From contig NZ_JAYLLN010000015.1 in NCBI RefSeq assembly GCF_037126265.1, forward strand, positions 1 to 64,000: a stretch of 64,000 bases of DNA, given 5' to 3'. Under the pieces are notes generated by a model, which was not told the DNA's origin, searched no databases, and saw only the letters and a program-made list of their open reading frames with translations. Each line of letters opens with the position of its first letter. The stretch's first letter is position 1. Source of the DNA: Sphingobacterium tenebrionis. GTDB lineage: Bacteria > Bacteroidota > Bacteroidia > Sphingobacteriales > Sphingobacteriaceae. Position numbers and translations under genes: made by a program. Positions 36,239 to 45,200 of this stretch are shown in pieces.

Positions 36239-36309
36239 AGATTGCTTCGTCGTACCTCCTCGCAATGACGTGGTGGAAGATTGCTTCGTCGTGCCTCCTC
36301 GCAATGACG
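36239..36309. repeat. Two direct copies of the 32-bp dispersed repeat
   Basis: Copies at 36239-36270 and 36278-36309 begin AGATTGCTTCGTCG and end CCTCGCAATGACG; they differ by one base and repeat every 39 bases. They are the reverse complement of the outer arm at 21551-21582 and match the copy at 60860-60891. Confidence 0.85.
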
Positions 36310-36322
36310 TTCCGATATAGGT

Positions 36323-36350
36323 CTAAATACTAACTACTAAATACTAACTA
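36323..36350. repeat. TA-rich tandem repeat, related to 21451-21480
   Basis: CTAAATACTAACTA is repeated twice in tandem; the reverse complement reads like the repeat found after the aminopeptidase gene. Both sit beside the 32-bp dispersed repeat. Confidence 0.6.
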
Positions 36351-36403
36351 ATGTTATAAAAAAGAGAGGGTGTCATTTTGACACCCTCTCTTTTTTATAA
36401 CAT
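36351..36403. terminator. 25-bp perfect hairpin, bidirectional terminator
   Basis: Arms 36351-36375 and 36379-36403 are exact reverse complements around a 3-base TTT loop (core GAGAGGGTGTCA / TGACACCCTCTC) with A- and T-runs inside the stem. The right arm contains the last codons and stop of the DUF493 gene, so the hairpin overlaps coding sequence. Confidence 0.85.
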
Positions 36404-36718
36404 CATTACATCAGGTATTTCTGCTACCTTTTTGTAATAGTCGATAACCTCATCTGCATTGTTCACATAGTTCTCGATCGAGATGGAAGTGTATTTCCCG
36501 CCTGAAGAGCTTTTTTCGGAAAACTTAGCGCTGGCATGCGTAAAAATCGCTTTCACCTGCTCCGCTTTGTCTGAATCTGTTTTCACGATAAATTTAAAGG
36601 TGTAGATCGTAGGAAATTTCTCTACATCGATCAATTTCTCTTTAAAGTTTTTGTAAAAATCCTGCGGATTATTATCCTGTATATCTTTAATGTTGATGTT
36701 GTTGTTAAAATCTGGCAT
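36395..36718 (-). CDS. DUF493 (YbeD-like) protein
   Basis: 107 residues. The C-terminal 80 form the DUF493 ACT-like fold: DVEKFPTIYTFKFIVKT, then SSSGGKYTSISIENYV and the end YKKVAEIPDVMML, which line up with E. coli YbeD (FPTPFTYKV, GNYHSVSI, LGKIDIVRMVL, from memory). The N-terminal 30 residues, rich in Asn, Ile and Asp, are an extension. Function unknown; cytoplasmic. It ends inside a strong terminator hairpin. Confidence 0.85.
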   Translation of the reverse strand: MPDFNNNINIKDIQDNNPQDFYKNFKEKLIDVEKFPTIYTFKFIVKTDSDKAEQVKAIFTHASAKFSEKSSSGGKYTSISIENYVNNADEVIDYYKKVAEIPDVMML

Positions 36719-36782
36719 TTTTCAATTTCTCCTTTCCCTTAATTAACAAATTGCATACCCAATGGTTTGGTATGACAAAAGG

Positions 36783-39038
36783 TTAGTTTTCCATCGAAGT
36801 AGGCCAGGATTTCCTTTTTGTTCCGAATTTGAAGTTCGGTTTTTCCGACATCTGGAATTCCAAGGTGCCTCCTTTGAGCATTTCCGAATGAGTGATAAAC
36901 AGCTTATCGTATTTCTTACCATTCAATCGGATGGAATGGATATACCTGTTCCTGGAAGAATTATCCTTTGCGATAATGTGGAATGTTTTTCCATTTGGCA
37001 TTTGTATGCTCGCCTTATCCAATACCGGGCTTCCGAATACATATTCTCCATTGACTGGTGAAGCGGGATATAAGCCCATCATGGACCATACGGCCCAGGC
37101 ACTCATTTGTCCGGCATCTTCATTACCGGCATAGCCATCTGGACGGTCATGGTACATGGAGTCTAAGATCGTGCGGACTTTTTCCTGGGTTTTCCAGGGT
37201 TTTCCAATGTAACTATACATATAAGCGATATGATGACTAGGTTCATTTCCATGAGCGTATTGGCCAATAAATCCTGAAGCATCCGGAGATTGGTTTTCAC
37301 CAGTCATAATGGATGGTGCTTTGAAAAGGGTGTCTAACATCAGCTCCAATCCATTCTTTTTAGGGAATAATTTTGCTAAACCTCTAACATCGTGAGGCAC
37401 AAAAAATGAATGTTGCCAGGCATTACCTTCGATATATTGACTTTTGTCGAAATCGTGTTCCGAATAGAATGGATCAAAAGGTTCAAAGAATTGGCCGTTT
37501 TTTAGTTTAGCACGCATGAAACCTGTTTGTGGGTCAAAATGGTTTATATAATTCTTTGCTCGCTTGCTGAAGGTTTTAAAGTCCTCTAGTTTGCCCAGTT
37601 TTTTGGCGACCAAGGAAATACAATAGTCGTCAAAAGCATATTCTAATGTTTTGGTTACTGAACCTCCGTTCACATCTTGTGGGACATAGCCATATTCGAT
37701 ATAGGCCGGAACTTCACGGATCTTTTGATATGCACTCGCCAACATGGCCTGATAAGCTTTTTCCTGATCGAGTCCAGGCCAATCTTTGAGGATGGCATCG
37801 GCAATAACAGGGATGGCGTGGTAGCCGGTCATGGTATTGGTCTCAAAAGTACTCAAGTCCCAAACGGGTAAAAGGCCATTCTCTTCGTAAAAGGCCATCA
37901 TACTCTGGAGGATATCTGTATATCTTTCCGCTTGCGTAATGGTAAATAAAGGTTTTAACGCTCGGAAGGTATCCCAAAGGGAAAATAGGGTATATCGTTG
38001 TCCAGCATTAGGCATTTTATGGGATTCTCCTTTATAATTTTTATAGGCACCGTCCGCATCCGAATATAAGGTAGGAGATAGAGCGGTATGGTATAGGGCC
38101 GTATAAAAGATGGTTTTTAGTTTTTCGTCGGCCGATTCTACTTGGATTTTGGACAATTCTTTTTCCCACTTGTTTTGGGCTGAAGTCTTAGCGGCAATGA
38201 AATCCCAATCGGGGATTTCGTTCAATGCAGCCAATGCTTTTTCTTCGTTGCTCGTGGAAAGAGCAACTTTTAGGGCAACCTGGTTTTGGTTAGGAAAGGT
38301 AAATTGTGCATTTACTGCTTCTACGGGGCCAGAAGTGCTTGTGTTGGTTTGAGAGACGCTGGAAGAGCTGGTTTTTTCCCCATTTAATAAGTAGGTGGAG
38401 AAAGGATTTTCAAATCGGATGGCGAAATAAATATGTTGTTTATTCGCCCAACCATAGGAATATCTTTTTCCAATTATGGTATGCTTATCAATGATCTTTA
38501 TTTCGGTATCCATCGGTCTATCCCAATTAAAAGCATGGGCAAGATCCAAACGGATGGTTGGCCTGCTGCTGGCAGGAAATTGGTATTGATGAAAACCTAC
38601 GCGCTCTGAGGCCGTCAATTGAGCAAGGATGCCATTCTCTAGTTTTACTTGGTAAAATCCGGGGCTTGCCATTTCATCCTGATGGGAGAATCTGACCCGG
38701 GTATCCAATCTGTTCTGATCCACAGGGTTCGTTAGGGGCATAATAGCGATATCCAACCAATCACCAATACCTGTTCCGCTGAGGTGCATATGGCTGAAGC
38801 CCGCAATGGAATCGGCAGAAATATGGTAACCGCTCACCCAGTCCCAGCCGCTCTTACCATTATCTGGTGATAACTGAACCAAGGAGAATGGAACGGTCGC
38901 TCCAGGATAGGTATGGCCATGGCCGCCGGTACCTATGAAAGGATCCACGTATTTGCTGAGCTCTTGAGCCTTTAGACCCAATGTGCCCAATAAAAGGCCA
39001 GTTAACAGTGGTAAAAATCGTTTAGAATATATGATCAT
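36783..39038 (-). CDS. GH92 alpha-mannosidase
   Basis: 751 residues with signal peptide (ending near GLKAQ). GH92 hallmarks are YVDPFIGTGGHGHTYPGATV near the start, GWDWVSGYHISADSIAGFSH, SLWDTFRALKPLF, GNEPSHHIAYMYSY and GNEDAGQMSAWAVWSMMG, the last holding the catalytic acid/base and calcium-site residues of the family. These are calcium-dependent exo-mannosidases, most often alpha-1,2, that trim N-glycan mannose, secreted to the periplasm or surface. It is divergent from a LacI regulator with candidate operators between. Confidence 0.94.
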   Translation of the reverse strand: MIIYSKRFLPLLTGLLLGTLGLKAQELSKYVDPFIGTGGHGHTYPGATVPFSLVQLSPDNGKSGWDWVSGYHISADSIAGFSHMHLSGTGIGDWLDIAIMPLTNPVDQNRLDTRVRFSHQDEMASPGFYQVKLENGILAQLTASERVGFHQYQFPASSRPTIRLDLAHAFNWDRPMDTEIKIIDKHTIIGKRYSYGWANKQHIYFAIRFENPFSTYLLNGEKTSSSSVSQTNTSTSGPVEAVNAQFTFPNQNQVALKVALSTSNEEKALAALNEIPDWDFIAAKTSAQNKWEKELSKIQVESADEKLKTIFYTALYHTALSPTLYSDADGAYKNYKGESHKMPNAGQRYTLFSLWDTFRALKPLFTITQAERYTDILQSMMAFYEENGLLPVWDLSTFETNTMTGYHAIPVIADAILKDWPGLDQEKAYQAMLASAYQKIREVPAYIEYGYVPQDVNGGSVTKTLEYAFDDYCISLVAKKLGKLEDFKTFSKRAKNYINHFDPQTGFMRAKLKNGQFFEPFDPFYSEHDFDKSQYIEGNAWQHSFFVPHDVRGLAKLFPKKNGLELMLDTLFKAPSIMTGENQSPDASGFIGQYAHGNEPSHHIAYMYSYIGKPWKTQEKVRTILDSMYHDRPDGYAGNEDAGQMSAWAVWSMMGLYPASPVNGEYVFGSPVLDKASIQMPNGKTFHIIAKDNSSRNRYIHSIRLNGKKYDKLFITHSEMLKGGTLEFQMSEKPNFKFGTKRKSWPTSMEN

Positions 39039-39067
39039 AATGCAGTTTATTTCGATTTACAGCTTTT

Positions 39068-39075
39068 CAAATATA
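39068..39075 (-). promoter_or_regulatory. Bacteroidota -7 box for GH92
   Basis: The minus strand reads TATATTTG, matching TAnnTTTG, 29 bases upstream of the GH92 start. Its upstream region overlaps the TTTAGC repeats, as expected if a repressor acts there. Confidence 0.5.
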
Positions 39076-39099
39076 AGCTTTTAAATCAATTTAAACCCT

Positions 39100-39150
39100 T
39101 TTAGCAAATTATTTAGCGATTAATTTAGCATTTATTTGCTAAAATTTAGC
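39100..39150. promoter_or_regulatory. TTTAGC repeat array with inverted repeat, candidate LacI operators
   Basis: TTTAGC occurs at 39100, 39112 and 39124, exactly 12 bases apart, and again at 39145. The third copy forms an inverted repeat TTTAGCA-N6-TGCTAAA (39124-39143) that overlaps the TTG of the lacI promoter; the others lie upstream of the GH92 -7 box. The arrangement suits a regulator controlling both divergent genes. Confidence 0.5.
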
Positions 39151-39166
39151 TGATTTTATATATTTG
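39136..39166 (+). promoter_or_regulatory. Promoter of the lacI-type gene
   Basis: TTG (39136-39138), 20 bases, then TATATTTG (39159-39166), a full match to the Bacteroidota promoter pattern, 31 bases before the start codon. The TTG lies inside the candidate operator. Confidence 0.6.
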
Positions 39167-39197
39167 GTTTGTATAACATCAACAATAACCTACAAAC

Positions 39198-40226
39198 ATG
39201 AAGAAGCGTATTTTGATCTCAGACATAGCCAAAAGCTTGGGCGTATCCGTTACGACCGTTTCCTTTATCCTGAATGGGAAAGCGAAGGAAAAGCGGATCA
39301 GTGAAGGATTGACCAAGCGTGTATTGGATTATGTGAAAAAGGTCGGGTATAAACCAAATCAATTAGCACAGAGTCTGCGGACTGGCCAATCCAAGATTTT
39401 AGGATTGATCGTAGAAGATATTTCCAATCCATTTTTCTCCAATGTAGCTAAGTATATCGAAAGGATAGCGTATGATAACGGCTACCACATCATTTATTGC
39501 AGTATGGACAATGATGTAACAAAGGCTAAAGAACTTATACAGCTATTTTACGATCGTCAAGTAGATGGTTATATCATTACGCCGCCTGAGGGTTTGGAAG
39601 AAACAGTGGCTAATCTGATAAAAAATAACGTCCCAGTTGTTTTATTTGACCGTTACATCCCAAATTTGGAAACAAATTATGTGGTGTTAGATAATTTCAA
39701 TGGAGCTTTTACGGCCACCAAGCACCTGTTGGAAAATCCTTCCAACAAGCGGGTCGGTTTTGTTTCCCTATTTTCGAACCAGACCCAGATGCGGGACCGT
39801 TTGGAAGGTTATATGAAAGCCATTGACGATTTCCAACAGCAGGCCTACATCAAAAAGATCAAGATTGATGAAGATGAGGCATCGTCGATCGAACAATTGC
39901 ACGAATTTATCGCATCCAATAAACTGGATGCTGTATTATTTGCTACGAATTATCTGGCAATCCATGGGTTGAAGGCCATCAAGGAATATAAAATGAAATT
40001 ACCCCATATGGTCGCCTATGATGACCACACCCTTTTCAGCTTATATGAGCCGGGAATTTCGGTGGTCACCCAAGATACTGCAACCATTGCCAATGAACTT
40101 ATCCATACACTCTTGAATGAAATTAAAGGAAAGAACAAGGAATTGCAGAAAATCACCATTCCAAGTGAACTGTTGGTCCGCGGATCTTCCGTTATTTCTG
40201 AGGAGGCGCTGGAACAAACTTCATAG
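39198..40226 (+). CDS. LacI-family transcriptional regulator
   Basis: 342 residues. N-terminal helix-turn-helix ILISDIAKSLGVSVTTVSFI and hinge GYKPNQLAQSLRTGQS, then a periplasmic-binding-protein-like sensor domain (LGLIVEDISNPFFSNVAKYI, QVDGYIITPPEG, VVLFDRYIPN). It would sense a sugar ligand and bind the divergent promoter region, most simply controlling GH92 and itself. Its 3' end overlaps the convergent msrB by 35 bases. Confidence 0.93.
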   Translation: MKKRILISDIAKSLGVSVTTVSFILNGKAKEKRISEGLTKRVLDYVKKVGYKPNQLAQSLRTGQSKILGLIVEDISNPFFSNVAKYIERIAYDNGYHIIYCSMDNDVTKAKELIQLFYDRQVDGYIITPPEGLEETVANLIKNNVPVVLFDRYIPNLETNYVVLDNFNGAFTATKHLLENPSNKRVGFVSLFSNQTQMRDRLEGYMKAIDDFQQQAYIKKIKIDEDEASSIEQLHEFIASNKLDAVLFATNYLAIHGLKAIKEYKMKLPHMVAYDDHTLFSLYEPGISVVTQDTATIANELIHTLLNEIKGKNKELQKITIPSELLVRGSSVISEEALEQTS

Positions 40227-40656
40227 AAATAGAATTCACACAATGTCTCGTGTTTTTGGAGGTGAATCCTTCTCCTTCAAAAACATGGCCCAGGTGGGCA
40301 TCACATTTCGCACATAAAATCTCCACTCTTCTTCCGTCTGCATCGACCTCCCTGCGCACAGCACCCTTGATTTCATCATCAAAACTTGGCCATCCACAAT
40401 GGGATTCAAACTTATCATCTGATTTGTACAAAGGGGCATCGCAGCGTTTGCACACATAGGTACCTTTCGCTTTATTGTCCAATAGTTTTCCTGTAAAAGG
40501 TCTCTCGGTACCTTTTTGAAGGATGACGTACTCTTCTTCAGGGGTTAGTTTGTTGTATTTTGTTGTGTCGTTCATAGCGATTTTGGTTTTGGGCTGTTGC
40601 GACTGCGCACAACCGGTAAAAACAAATAAAAATAAAATGCAAATTATTATTCTCAT
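40192..40656 (-). CDS. msrB: Peptide-methionine (R)-S-oxide reductase, lipoprotein form
   Basis: 154 residues. Lipobox FTGC (Cys16) shows an exported, lipid-anchored enzyme, unlike the cytoplasmic MsrB of E. coli. The MsrB domain has zinc cysteines Cys69/Cys72 and Cys115/Cys118, HCGWPSF (Cys87, resolving position) and the catalytic Cys139 in RHCVNSIS. It repairs oxidised methionine in envelope proteins. It overlaps lacI tail to tail. Confidence 0.94.
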   Translation of the reverse strand: MRIIICILFLFVFTGCAQSQQPKTKIAMNDTTKYNKLTPEEEYVILQKGTERPFTGKLLDNKAKGTYVCKRCDAPLYKSDDKFESHCGWPSFDDEIKGAVRREVDADGRRVEILCAKCDAHLGHVFEGEGFTSKNTRHCVNSISMKFVPAPPQK

Positions 40657-40779
40657 AGTACCACTAAGTTAGGGAATAATTGGGAGTAAAAAATCAGATT
40701 AGTGTTAATTATTGGCATGTAGGACAACAAATGCAAAGCTATTTAGAATGATTATAAATTGATAAATTAAGTCATCAAA

Positions 40780-40812
40780 TTGTCAGTGATTGCTTAATAA
40801 GTTATACTTTTG
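40780..40812 (+). promoter_or_regulatory. Promoter of the respiratory (act-cox) operon
   Basis: TTG (40780-40782), 22 bases, then TACTTTTG (40805-40812). It lies about 85 bases upstream of actA and is the only good promoter match before the 17-kb gene run. The leader between has no recognisable riboswitch. Confidence 0.55.
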
Positions 40813-40896
40813 TGCATTGTTTTGTACGGTATTGTGTACCTATAGTAGAGAGTCAACAATTAATTATTACACATAAAATAGTATAAAGTGCTAAAT

Positions 40897-42177
40897 ATGA
40901 GAAATATCTCATCCGTTTTAGGAAGACTTGCGAAGTCAATATCAGTAAGTTTGGTATTGTTATTTGCCGTTACTACTGCTGCGCAAGCGCAGGATGCTGC
41001 GAATGGTGCTGCGCTATTCAAAGCGAATGCATGTCAGTCATGTCACACGTTAGGAAGGAATGGCGTTGGACCTGACTTGTTAGGGTTGTCAGAACGTCGT
41101 GAAATGGGTTGGATTGTGAAATGGATTCACAACCCACAAGGTATGATCGATGCTGGAGACCCAATTGCATTGGAGTTGAAAGGGAAGTATCCAACAGTGA
41201 TGACTCCATTTGCGAGTTTATCTGAATCAGATATCGCTGACATGGTAGCTTATTTGGACGCAGAGAAGGTTAAAGCTGAAGAGAAGAAAAATTCTCCTGC
41301 TGCTGCCGGTGCTGCTGCAAGTTCGGATGCAAACACCATGATGATCATCGGATTGGTTGCCCTATTTGTGGTTGCCATTGCCGTTATCTTCGCGTTGAAC
41401 AGAGTAACCAAAACTTTGGAGCGTGTTATTGCCAACAACCAAGCAGCTATTGCTGAGGCACAGGCAAGACATGAAGAGGCAGGCGAAAGCAATACGGCTA
41501 AATTTGCTCAAGCATTCCTTAAGAATAAGAAATTGGTATTCTTCGTGGTATTAATGGTGGTAGGTCTTTTAGGAGCTGCAGGATGGAACACAATGTGGAA
41601 CGTAGGTGTTCACCAAGGTTACAAACCTGTTCAGCCTATTAAATTCTCGCACCAGATCCACGCTGGGGTAAACCAAATCGAATGTCAATATTGTCACGGT
41701 GGTGCATTCAAATCTAAAAATGCATCTATTCCATCTGCGAATGTTTGTATGAACTGTCACAACACGGTAACAGCATCTGACCATTACGATGGACAAACTT
41801 CACCTGAGATTGCGAAACTATACCGCGCGGTAGACTGGGATCAAGAAACCAGAACTTACGGTACCAATACTAGACCGATTGAATGGGTTAGAATTCACAA
41901 CCTTCCTGATTTTGCGTATTTCAACCACTCCCAGCACGTTGTTGTAGCGGGTGTTGAGTGTCAAACATGTCACGGTCCTATTCAGGATATGGAAGAAGTT
42001 TACCAATACTCACCACTAACCATGAAATGGTGTGTTGACTGTCACAAAGAGACTGAGGTTAATAAGGATAATGCTTATTACGACCAGTTGATCGAAGCTC
42101 ACGAGAAATTGAAAAAAGGTGAGAAGATGACAGCAGCGATGATCGGTGGATTAGAGTGTGGTAAATGTCACTATTAA
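40897..42177 (+). CDS. actA: Alternative complex III subunit A, hexaheme cytochrome c
   Basis: 426 residues from the ATG at 40897 (a GTG at 40888 is also in frame). Signal peptide to about residue 33, then a monoheme cytochrome c domain (CQSCH, residues 46-50), two membrane helices (MMIIGLVALFVVAIAVIFAL; KLVFFVVLMVVGLLGAAGW) and a multiheme domain with CQYCH, CMNCH, CQTCH, CVDCH and CGKCH. Six CxxCH motifs in total. In alternative complex III it carries electrons from the quinol site to the oxidase. First gene of actABCDEF. Confidence 0.92.
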   Translation: MRNISSVLGRLAKSISVSLVLLFAVTTAAQAQDAANGAALFKANACQSCHTLGRNGVGPDLLGLSERREMGWIVKWIHNPQGMIDAGDPIALELKGKYPTVMTPFASLSESDIADMVAYLDAEKVKAEEKKNSPAAAGAAASSDANTMMIIGLVALFVVAIAVIFALNRVTKTLERVIANNQAAIAEAQARHEEAGESNTAKFAQAFLKNKKLVFFVVLMVVGLLGAAGWNTMWNVGVHQGYKPVQPIKFSHQIHAGVNQIECQYCHGGAFKSKNASIPSANVCMNCHNTVTASDHYDGQTSPEIAKLYRAVDWDQETRTYGTNTRPIEWVRIHNLPDFAYFNHSQHVVVAGVECQTCHGPIQDMEEVYQYSPLTMKWCVDCHKETEVNKDNAYYDQLIEAHEKLKKGEKMTAAMIGGLECGKCHY

Positions 42178-42217
42178 TGAATTAATTTAGAAATACAGAA
42201 TCTTATATATAGCTTAA

Positions 42218-45200
42218 ATGGAAAGCAATAAAAAATATTGGAAAGGCTTAGAAGAGTTAAATCAAACACCTGCTTTTGTTGAAGGAAGCAAGGGAGAGTT
42301 TGCTGAGTCTATTCCTGTAGAAGATGTGTTAAACGAAGCTGGTTTAAGTACAAAGACTCCTCGTCGTGATTTCTTAAAGGCTTTAGGTTTCGGTTTGGGA
42401 GCTGTTACATTAGCAGCTTGTAACCGTACGCCAATTCATAAGGCTGTTCCTTATGTGATCAAACCAGAGGAAATCACTCCAGGTATTCCTAACTTCTACG
42501 CTTCATCCTTCAATGGTCAGAGTGTAATCGTTAGAACACGCGAAGGACGCCCTATCTCGTTAGAAGCTAACCCAAATGCTGTTGGATTAAATCAAGGTAC
42601 AGATGCGAGCACTTCGGCTTCGGTACTTGATCTATACGACATGTCTAAATTACAGGCTCCACAGATTGGTGGCAAGGATGTAAGTTGGGCACAATTGGAT
42701 AAAGCGGTTGTAGACGCATTGAATAAAGCACAGGCTGCCGGAAAACAGATCACGATTGTTTCGGATACAGTAAACAGTCCGTCGACTTTGGCTGCCATTG
42801 CTGCACTTGCTGCTAAATACCCTACAACACAACATGTTCAGGTTGATGCAGTTTCTTACAGCGGTATCATCGAAGCAAACAGAGCTTCTTTCGGTAAAGC
42901 TGTTATCCCTTCTTACCATTTTGACAATGCACAAGTTGTTGTATCCGTTGCAGCAGATTTCTTGGGTTCTTGGTTAGCTGGTGAGGAGCATACGCAAGAT
43001 TATATCAAAAACCGTGACCATAAATCATTGAAAGGTGGTAAAATGTCACGCCATATCCAATTTGAATCTGGTCTCTCGATGACTGGTTCGAATGCTGACG
43101 TCCGTGCAGCGATCAAACCTTCTGAAGAAGGAGCAGTATTGATCGGCTTGTACAATGCCATCACAGGATCTTCCATCGCGGGAGGTACTACGAATGCGAA
43201 AGCAACCACTATCCTTAAATTAGCTGCTGCTGAATTAGTAAAAGCTAGAGGAGCTGCAGTTGTTGTTGCAGGGTCAAACGATATCAATACGCAAGTTTTG
43301 GTCAACGCGATCAACTCGGCATTAGGTGCTTACGGATCAATCATTGATTTGGATAATTATTCTAAACAATATCAAGGTTCGGATGCCGCATTCCAACAAT
43401 TCTTGACAGCAGCAAAAGCTGGACAAGTAGGAGTGGCCTTCTTCTTAAACAGTAACCCAGTATATAACTACTTCAAAGCAGAAGATGCAAAAGCTGCAAT
43501 TGCGAAAGTAGATTATACGGTATCCTTCGCTGATAGAGCTGATGAAACAGCATCAGAATTGAAAGCGATCGCTCCAAACTGTACTTTCTTAGAGGCTTGG
43601 GGTGATGCATCAGCAAAAGAAGGATTATTCACGATCATCCAACCAACGATCAACCCAGTTTTCAACACCCGCCAAGCAGAGCAATCTTTATTGACTTGGG
43701 CAGGTGTGAACAAATCGATTCATGATTTCGTAAAAGAAACTTGGGAAACCACTATCCTTGCAGGTACTGGAAAAGCTTGGAAAGATGTATTACAACAAGG
43801 TTTTGTTTACAAAGGATCAACTACAGGATCTGCTTATGCATCAAACGCTGATGTAAATGCGGCTGCTGCAGCGATCGTAAATGATAGCAAACGCGTTTCT
43901 GGCGGTGTAGAATTGAAATTATACGAATCTACTACCTTAAGAGATGGTCGTTATGCAAACAATGCTTACTTACAAGAATTGCCTGATCCGGTATCCAAAG
44001 TAACTTGGGACAACTATGCTGCCATCAACCCAGTGGATGCGGAGGAATTAGGAGTTAAAGAAACAGGAAAAGTTACTGTTGAAGCGAATGGCTACAAAGT
44101 AGATCTTCCTGTGATCTTGCAACCAGGTCAAGCAAGAGGTACTGTTTCAGTAGCTGTGGGTTACGGCCGTACGAAAGTAGGTAAAGCAGGTAATGAGGTA
44201 GGGGTGAATGCTTATCCATTTGCTAGTCTGGTTAATGGAACTATCCAATTGTCTGCAAAAGCGACAGTTTCCAAAGCATCAGGCATCTACGAATTAGCTC
44301 AAACACAAACACACCACACGATTGAAGGACGTAACATCGTTCGCGAAACTTCATTCGCTAAATACTTGAAAGATCCTAACTCAGAATCTGGTCGTTTCGC
44401 AGATACGCACCAAACTTATGACTTGTGGAACAAGTTTGAACAACCAGGTCACCGTTGGGTGATGGCGATCGACTTGAACGCTTGTACAGGATGTGGATCA
44501 TGTATCGTGGCATGTAACGTAGAAAACAATATCCCTGTAGTAGGACGCGATGAGGTTCGCCGTCGTCGTGAAATGCACTGGTTGCGTATCGACCGTTACT
44601 ATACCCTAGAAAATGGAGAAGCTTCTTTAACAAAAGAAAAAGAGATTGCAAAAGCTGACGGCATGGATTACGAAAGTGTAACCGTTGTTCACCAGCCGAT
44701 GCTATGTCAACATTGTGAGCACGCACCTTGTGAGACGGTATGTCCGGTATTAGCTACTGTACACTCATCTGAAGGTCTTAACCACATGGCTTATAATCGT
44801 TGTTTCGGAACACGTTACTGTGCGAACAACTGTCCATACAAAGTACGTCGTTTCAACTGGTTCAACTACTGGAATGATTCTCGTTTTGATAACTATCTGA
44901 ACAATGAATTCACGCAATTGGTATTGAATCCTGATGTAACTACACGTTCTCGTGGGGTTATGGAGAAATGTTCAATGTGTATCCAACGTATCCAAGCTGG
45001 TAAATTACAAGCGAAGATCGAAAACCGTAAAGTAAAAGACGGAGATATTAAGATGGCATGTCAAGCAGCATGTTCTGCCAATGCTATCATCTTTGGAGAT
45101 GCTAACGATCCGGAGTCAGAAGTTTCTAAAGCATTACGTAACGAACGTGTTTATTACGTATTGGAAGAAATCAACGTTCAACCAAATATTGGTTACATGA

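Noticed and set aside
36101..36304. Short minus-strand frame with repeated RGGTTKQS
   Set aside because: It is a translation of the dispersed repeat copies and of the antisense of the collagen-like gene, not a gene.
21952..40226. A complete mobile island covering the glycan region
   Set aside because: rpsO-pnp lies inside it and no integrase, transposase or flanking repeat was found, so there is no evidence for a single transferred block.
40657..40896. A riboswitch or small RNA in the leader of the respiratory operon
   Set aside because: No conserved motif or strong hairpin was recognised beyond the promoter elements.
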